Below are positions 58,566 through 64,000 of a DNA stretch of 64,000 bases, piece after piece. How positions within the stretch are numbered: position 1 is the stretch's first letter; every line of letters starts with the position of its first letter. Both the position numbers and the translations under genes were made by a program. The notes under the pieces were generated by a model, which was not told the origin of the DNA, made no database searches, and was given only the letters and a program-made list of their open reading frames with translations. Source of the stretch: Struthio camelus (taxonomy: Eukaryota > Chordata > Aves > Struthioniformes > Struthionidae); assembly GCF_040807025.1 (NCBI RefSeq), contig NW_027182577.1:1-64000 (forward strand), written 5' to 3'.

Positions 58566-61500
58566 ATGGAGGGCTGCTGGACCGAGACCATCAGCCCGGA
58601 GCAGAGGTCCTTGTTCCCAACGCTCCTGCAGCTCTGCACGGAGGGTAAGGGCTTGGGGAGCTGCTTCCCGAGGTGCCGCGGCGACTGTTGTCTGTCAGAA
58701 TAGCTGTGGACCCTGGGCTGTGGGGGTGGCTGCACAGGGCTGGGGGGGGCTGTCACGAGAGCCGGGCCTGGGAGGAAAAGGGTCCTGTGTGCCAGAGGGC
58801 TGGGGTAGGGTGTCCTGCAGCTCCTGTGGGGTTCTCGAGTGCCTGCCAGAAATGCCCCCGCTGGGCTCGGAGTAAGGCCGGCAGTCTGCAATCGGGAAAA
58901 AGCCCGGCTCCGCAGCCAGGACAATGGCTTCTGGGAGGGTTTGTGTAGGCCTGCATCTGTCACCGCCGGGGTTAGGAGCTTGCTTGGGGAGAGGTTGTGA
59001 GCTGCTTGGCCCGGGGCCTGACGTGTCCTTCCCTTGCTTTCCAGAGATTGTCGCAATTTGGGACGCTGTGTCCAATTACATCCTGGAACAGCTGATGCGG
59101 GACAAGGTGGGCTGGTGTCCTGGTCGCCCCAGCTCTGGAGGGTTTCAGCTGCCTGGAGAGCCCTGGGTGCCCGGGAGCAAGCCTTCCCCCAGCGCCACGG
59201 CAGCACACCACAAGCAGCCCGTGTGCTGCAGAGCAGCTTTCTGGCCAGCCAGGAGAGAAACCACGTGCACCTCTAGCGTGAGAAAGCGTTTGGCACGTCC
59301 CTGGGCTTCTCTCTTCCCTGTGGCCCCAGAGGAAAGACCAAGCAGAGAGACGGGGCGGCTGTGCCAGGGCTGTTGGAAACCCCTGGAATCTTCTCTAGCC
59401 GAGGGACGTTAGCGAACACTTCAGGGAGGGCGAGGACACAATCCGGGCAATGTGGCTCTTCTCTAAAGGCTTCCAAAGGCTTTTTTTTTTTTTTTTTTTT
59501 TTTTTCCAAAGGCTTCCATTTGTATGTCAGGAGTGGGCAGGGCACAGAGCAGCGTTCCCACGCTCTGGCAAACATCACGGTTTTTTGGTTTTTTTTTTCC
59601 ACCACCAGAAGACTTACCGGTGGGCCTTTTTGTCTTTGCTGCGTGCAGGGTGTCCTGGTAGCGGGGCTCGGGACCTTCTGCACGGTCCGAGAGCCACTGC
59701 ACCTCGGCAAAGATGACGTGCGGATGGTTCGAAGGCCTCTTTTCCAGCTGGGCATGGACATGGTCTGGCTGCAGGGGCTCCAGCGCCCCAAAGGGACTCT
59801 CCCTGGTGAGACGGCAGTGGCCACCCTCTGCTTCCCCTTGCCACATCACGTACGGGGCGGGTTGGGTGCTCCCTGCTCTTTGGAAGGGGCAGGGAGAAGT
59901 AGGGATGTCCAGCTTCACCCGCTCCCCCCCACCCCCCAACACACTGCCCCCCGCCCCCCCCCCCCTCCCCGAGAGCTCTTTCTGAAAAGGACTTTTTCTG
60001 TAGTATTTTGTGCTACAGAATTTTGTGCACACAGTCGGGCTCTCTCCTTTGAACTGCCCTAGCACCTGACTCCACGCCACTCACATTTCTTGATGGCCCA
60101 ACAATGCAAAGCTGGCCTGCGGTGGCAGTGACGTTGTTCCTCCTCTGTGTAGACGACATCAAGATCAAGCCGCTGAACTACCGGCGGTTGTCCCTGGCCA
60201 CCTCCTTCTCGAGGCACGTGGTGGAAGACTGTGTGGCGGAGACCATCCGCTTGTTCTCTTCCCACGTGAGGAACAAAGAGAACGTCGCCTTTGCCTTCAG
60301 AGACATCGGTGTTCTGACCCGCCAAAAAGACAGCATGCACATGAGGTTTTATGCCCACTGCACCCAGCGGCTGGAGGGCACTGCAAGCCTGACTGCGGCC
60401 CTCTGCAGTGTAAGTTGCTCAGGTTTTCCAGGCTACTTTGATTTCTCTGGGAATCCTGAATGGTCTGCTGCCTTTGGGAGCAAGGAGAGAACTGCCTTGG
60501 AAGCCTCCCAATGGGTCTGTGTTACATTGCAGAGACTGCGTACGACAGATCTGTCCGTCTCCGGCAGACGTGCTGCTCTGGGGACCCGGTCGAGCCCCGT
60601 CCACGTGTTCCCGAGGTGAGCGTGTTTCCTTTGCAGCCCTCGGCCAACGGAGCAGGCAGCTTCCCAGCTGCTGCTCGGGACCGGGCCCCGCCAGGGCGCG
60701 ACACTCACCATCGAGTTGGGAATAACTCGCACGGCGATCGGTTCCCGCTTCACTAATGCTCAGCTTGGGCTACACGTGTCTTTGCCTGGAGTGACCGGGA
60801 ATCGTGACCGCCTTTCTCGTGGCCAGCCTGCCGTCCTTCCCATCAGAGAGAAGGGACTGCACACAGAGAGGCATTTAGGCTACGCCTTCTGTCTTTTGGG
60901 GGAAGAGTGCCAAAAAAAAGCCCCCAAAGAGCTGTGCACGGACACAAAGGAGGTGGGACGCGAGCAGGTCTCAAAGGGCAGTGAGGAGGATCAGTGTTCG
61001 CAAGCTGCAAAGGGGAGACGGTGCCCTTTCTTCAAAGCTGGGTTGTCTTTTGCTTTCCAGGTTTCAGCTCACTGTGGAAAGCAGCCCGGAGGCCAAGGCT
61101 GCCCCCGCCGGCTCCCCACAGGAGAAGGAGCTGGAAGAAGAGCTCGGGGCTGTCAGGAGCAGCAAAGGTAAGGGAAACGCTCCCTCCTGAGCCGGTTGGG
61201 TCCCTGTCCCACGCTGGGTGACAGCAGCCAGGTTAAGATGTGCCCTCCCCCCCCGTCCCCTTCCCCGTCCCGTCCTGTCCCCCGTCCCCGTCCCCCCGGC
61301 AAGGGGCTGCTCTGAAGAGCTTCCTTGTGCCCTACTTACAGAGCAGCGTCCTGGCAAGCTGCTGCAGCACCGGGAGGAGCTTTCTCTCCCCACGCTGCCA
61401 AACTGCGGGGCAGGCACGAGGGGGCAAGGCGCGGAGAGGAAGCCTCCTGCCAGGTGAGACCCTTGGGGGAAGGGCTGAGGGGGACACTAGTACCTGCGCA

Positions 61501-63566
61501 GGGGAGACATCCCCTTTGGCCATGCCGGCCCGGCCCGAGGGACTCGAAAAGGCTCCTGACGCGTGTCCCACCAAAGGCGCCCTCTTGCTGCACGGCAAGC
61601 ACGCGCAGGTTTGCGGGAGAGCCTCACGTTGGCTTCGTTTCCCTCCAGCGTCCCGATCTTTTGGGGAGCTGAACGCAACTCTTTATTAGCAAACGCCTCC
61701 TGCCCTTGTCCTAACGCCTCCTGTGGTGTCTTCTCAGGATCATTCTGAACCCGACAGCCCCCATGCTGGGCACCTCCCTGGGGAAGGAGGTTGGCGTTAA
61801 ATACCTCCCGCATCCTCCCGCCGGACCTCGGCCTGGCCGCGCCGGCGCCGGCGCCACTGCCAGGAGCGCAGCACAGGTGCGTGAGCGGGCTCTGGGCAGT
61901 CCTTGCATCTCACTGACCGCTAGGAAAGCTCAGTCCTATGAGACTCACTCCGAGAAGGGCCCCCAGTGTGTGCTCACTGGAGCCGTCAGCGGCCTCTCTG
62001 GCTGCTACTTTGGGGCGTAGTTAGGCACGACTTTTACAACGGCTTTTTCAGCCTGCCTTCTGCTGAAAAACCCGCAAAAGAGTGATTGGTGGTGGTGAGG
62101 CTGCAGACAAGGGGCAGAAGAGCGGGAGAAGAGCAAAAGCCAACACCCCCCCCCCCCCACCACCCACCCAGAATCCCCACCCAAACAGACAAGACTAATA
62201 CTGTTGCCTTTCCACGGCGCCCCAGGAAACAGCCTGCCCTCCCACGCAGAGCTTAGGAAGAGCTGCCCGTGTCTCCCTCTTGCGAGAGAAGCAAAGGCAG
62301 GACCAAGCACCGTGGGAGGAACAGCAGGCCGCCCTGGAGAAACACGCCCAGCGTCAGGCCCAGGTACAGGCCGCTGCCTGCCTCCAAGGAGCAGCGCCCA
62401 AGCTGGCCCACCCCTTCCTAGGAGGGAGACGGCTGCAGCCAGGTCCCGGAGCCAGAAGGAGCCAGGTGCCGGAGCCAGGGCAGCTGGGGGGGGGGGGTGG
62501 GTGGGTTGCCTCCCCACTAGGCAAGCTCTGCCTGCGGTGCCTGCCCTCGAGCCGGAAACTGGCTCTCAGGGGCAGCTGGCTGACGTGCCGGGGGCAGAGC
62601 TCCAGGGGCCCAGCTATGGTAGCCCGTTGTAGCAGCTCCTTGTGTAGCCTGAGTCTGGCTTACAAGGACTAGGTGCCTCCCCTGCGAGTGGGCCAGTGCT
62701 ATCATCTCCCCCACGCAGCCCTCCATCCTGAAACCATTTCTTCTTCTTTTCCTTGCAAAACAGATCATGCTGCTGGAGAAGCAAGTCCACCTCGAGCAGC
62801 GCCGCTACCCAGACACTGACATGCTGGGGAGGCCCCCCCCAAAGTAAGCGTGTGGGGGCGTGCAAGCTCAGAGCCAGGGCCAGGGCCAGTCGACGGGCTG
62901 TGACCGACCCCCTCCCCCCCTCCCCCCTCCCCCCCCCCAACCTTGAGGTGCCAGGAGCCCAACTGCCTCAGCTCCGGGGCACATCTTACAACAGCCCCTG
63001 GTTTCCTCTCTTCCAACTTGGGTTTGCAGGGCCTGGGGCCAGAAGGGTCCCGGGAGAGCAGGAGAGGGACTTTGTCACTCCTATTGCAGGCAAGTGTCCC
63101 CGCAAGCAAAGCAGAACATGCAGCTTATGACATCATACAAAGTTCTTCGGGACAGGTGGAAGGAAAGGGTGGAACAAAACCGACAGAGGCTGAAGAAGGA
63201 GGAGGCGGCGCGCCGGTAAATACCTCCCAAGCCAGGCGGGTTGCCCCCTTCCTGCAATGCCCTTCCTGCCATGGCCCTGGGGAAAGAGGGTCTTTTCCAG
63301 CCCCACCTCGGGCTTGGAAGCAGCCTTGGAGCCTGGCCTGGGCTCACACATCCCGCCCACTCCAGCGCGGTGGAGGGGGGGGTGGGCGTGCACCATAAGA
63401 TTTCCAGGCACATCTCAAGTGGCGCCACATCTTCCTCCTGACCCGTGCCCCCCCCCCCCCCCCCCCTCCCCGCAGCGCTTTGGTGATGTGCCGCCTCCGG
63501 AGCAGAGAGCAGCAGGACAGCATGCTGGGCAGTTACCACAGAAATGGCTTTTATCCACGGAAATAA
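58566..63566 (+). CDS. CCDC81: CCDC81-like protein, copy 8
   Basis: Exons: 58566-58644, 59045-59106, 59649-59805, 60153-60409, 60533-60615, 61061-61167, 61342-61453, 61738-61876, 62226-62363, 62764-62843, 63090-63215, 63476-63566. This is the most diverged copy, but only in introns: 25 T in intron 2, 12 C in intron 3, one C fewer in intron 6, C at 62156 in intron 8 (as in copies 2 and 5), one G fewer in intron 9, C to T at 62560 in intron 9, and 19 C before exon 12. The coding exons are unchanged. Confidence 0.85.
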
Positions 63567-63567
63567 A
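63562..63567 (+). terminator. AATAAA signal overlapping the stop codon, copy 8
   Basis: Stop TAA at 63564-63566, followed by the GU-rich stretch. Confidence 0.7.
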
Positions 63568-64000
63568 CTGCCTTTCCGAGTTGGTGTGAGCCTTTCCTTG
63601 GTGGGGTGTGAAAGTGCAAGGGGCAGCAGGGCAGCTTCCGAGGGGCTGGGAAGCAAGGGGAGTGGGGCAGCCCCTCTCCTGGGCAGCTCTCGCCCGGGCC
63701 ATGCCCTAGCAGGTGACTTTGGGGACTGCCCTGCCAGAGGAGAGGTGAGGGAAAGGTTTTGCGGGGGGAGAGCGTGTGTGACTCAGCCGCCTGAATCCTG
63801 ACAAGCTCTTGCATGGGCACCGAGTCTTTGGTGCACCATGTCCCCGCCTGAAACGCGGGGAGCGCTCTCTCTCCTCCAGGCAGGCCCTGGGGGGGGGTGG
63901 CAGCCGCTCCTTGGCATGGCCCAGAGCCAGCTCCCTCAGTGCGAAGGCTGAATGGACCCAGAGGCTGGCCACGCCCCCCCCAGCCAGACCCGGGCCCCTC
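63567..64000. other. Start of the spacer after gene copy 8, cut by the window end
   Basis: This corresponds to the first 434 bases of the other spacers and stops before the 174-bp tandem repeat. Nothing gene-like was seen. Confidence 0.8.

Larger units (their letters stand above)
1..64000 (+). repeat. Head-to-tail tandem array of an 8.35-kb gene-bearing unit
   Basis: The first bases of the window recur at 8355, 16709, 25063, 33419, 41773, 50122 and 58474, and everything between repeats in the same order and orientation. Each unit contains one complete CCDC81-like gene and one spacer. The eighth unit stops at the window end after its gene. Differences between units are mostly lengths of T, C and G runs, plus about five single-base changes, so identity is above 99.9 percent by eye. 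No junction, inversion or foreign insertion interrupts the array and neither flank is visible. Tandem orientation implies unequal crossing-over or replication-based amplification. The assembled copy number could be wrong in either direction, because units this alike are hard to assemble. Confidence 0.98.

Noticed and set aside
1-64000. Bacterial operon, CRISPR array or prophage
   Set aside because: Repeats are 8.35 kb with spliced eukaryotic genes; no short direct-repeat/spacer pattern and no phage or cas-like products are present.
1-64000. Ribosomal RNA gene array
   Set aside because: The tandem layout is similar, but no 18S, 5.8S or 28S sequence is present and the unit encodes a protein.
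1-64000. Retroviral, LTR or LINE element as the repeated unit
   Set aside because: No reverse transcriptase, gag-like or envelope-like product and no terminal repeats were seen; the unit is explained by a host gene and its spacer.

Overview
The window is one head-to-tail tandem array. A unit of about 8,354 bp is repeated without interruption from base 1 to base 64000: seven full units (starts 1, 8355, 16709, 25063, 33419, 41773, 50122) and an eighth that begins at 58474 and is cut by the window end. Unit lengths are 8354, 8354, 8354, 8356, 8354, 8349 and 8352 bp. All units face the same way, and neither edge of the array is in view.

Each unit holds one compact 12-exon gene on the + strand, about 5.0 kb from ATG to stop, with introns of 123 to 543 bp, GT-AG borders throughout and compatible phases. 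Joined in silico, the exons give a 476-residue open frame. I recognise it as a CCDC81-like protein: two consecutive eukaryotic HU-like domains, including an AGLGTF motif and a DIGVL...MRFY motif, then a charged and proline-rich linker and a C-terminal coiled-coil region. CCDC81 is a vertebrate centrosome/cilium-associated protein. All eight gene copies in the window are complete, and I saw no difference between them in any exon.

Genes are separated by spacers of about 3,344 bp. I find no credible gene in the spacer. It holds a GU-rich region just after the polyadenylation signal, a four-unit degenerate tandem repeat of about 174 bp, a nested inverted repeat, and the presumed promoter of the next gene. 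The stop codon overlaps an AATAAA signal, so the predicted 3' UTR is only tens of bases.

The DNA is eukaryotic, with spliced genes, and is visibly GC-rich, with small introns full of C and G runs. That style, together with a multicopy CCDC81-like family, suggests a bird, probably a microchromosome, sex chromosome or other amplified segment. The species and chromosome cannot be read from the window.

Copies differ almost only in homopolymer length plus a handful of single-base changes, all in introns or spacer. Copies 1 and 3 look the same, as do 2 and 5. Copies 6 to 8 carry most of the variants. This points to very recent expansion or strong homogenisation. The main observation is a large, nearly identical array of an intact HU-domain centrosomal-type gene.
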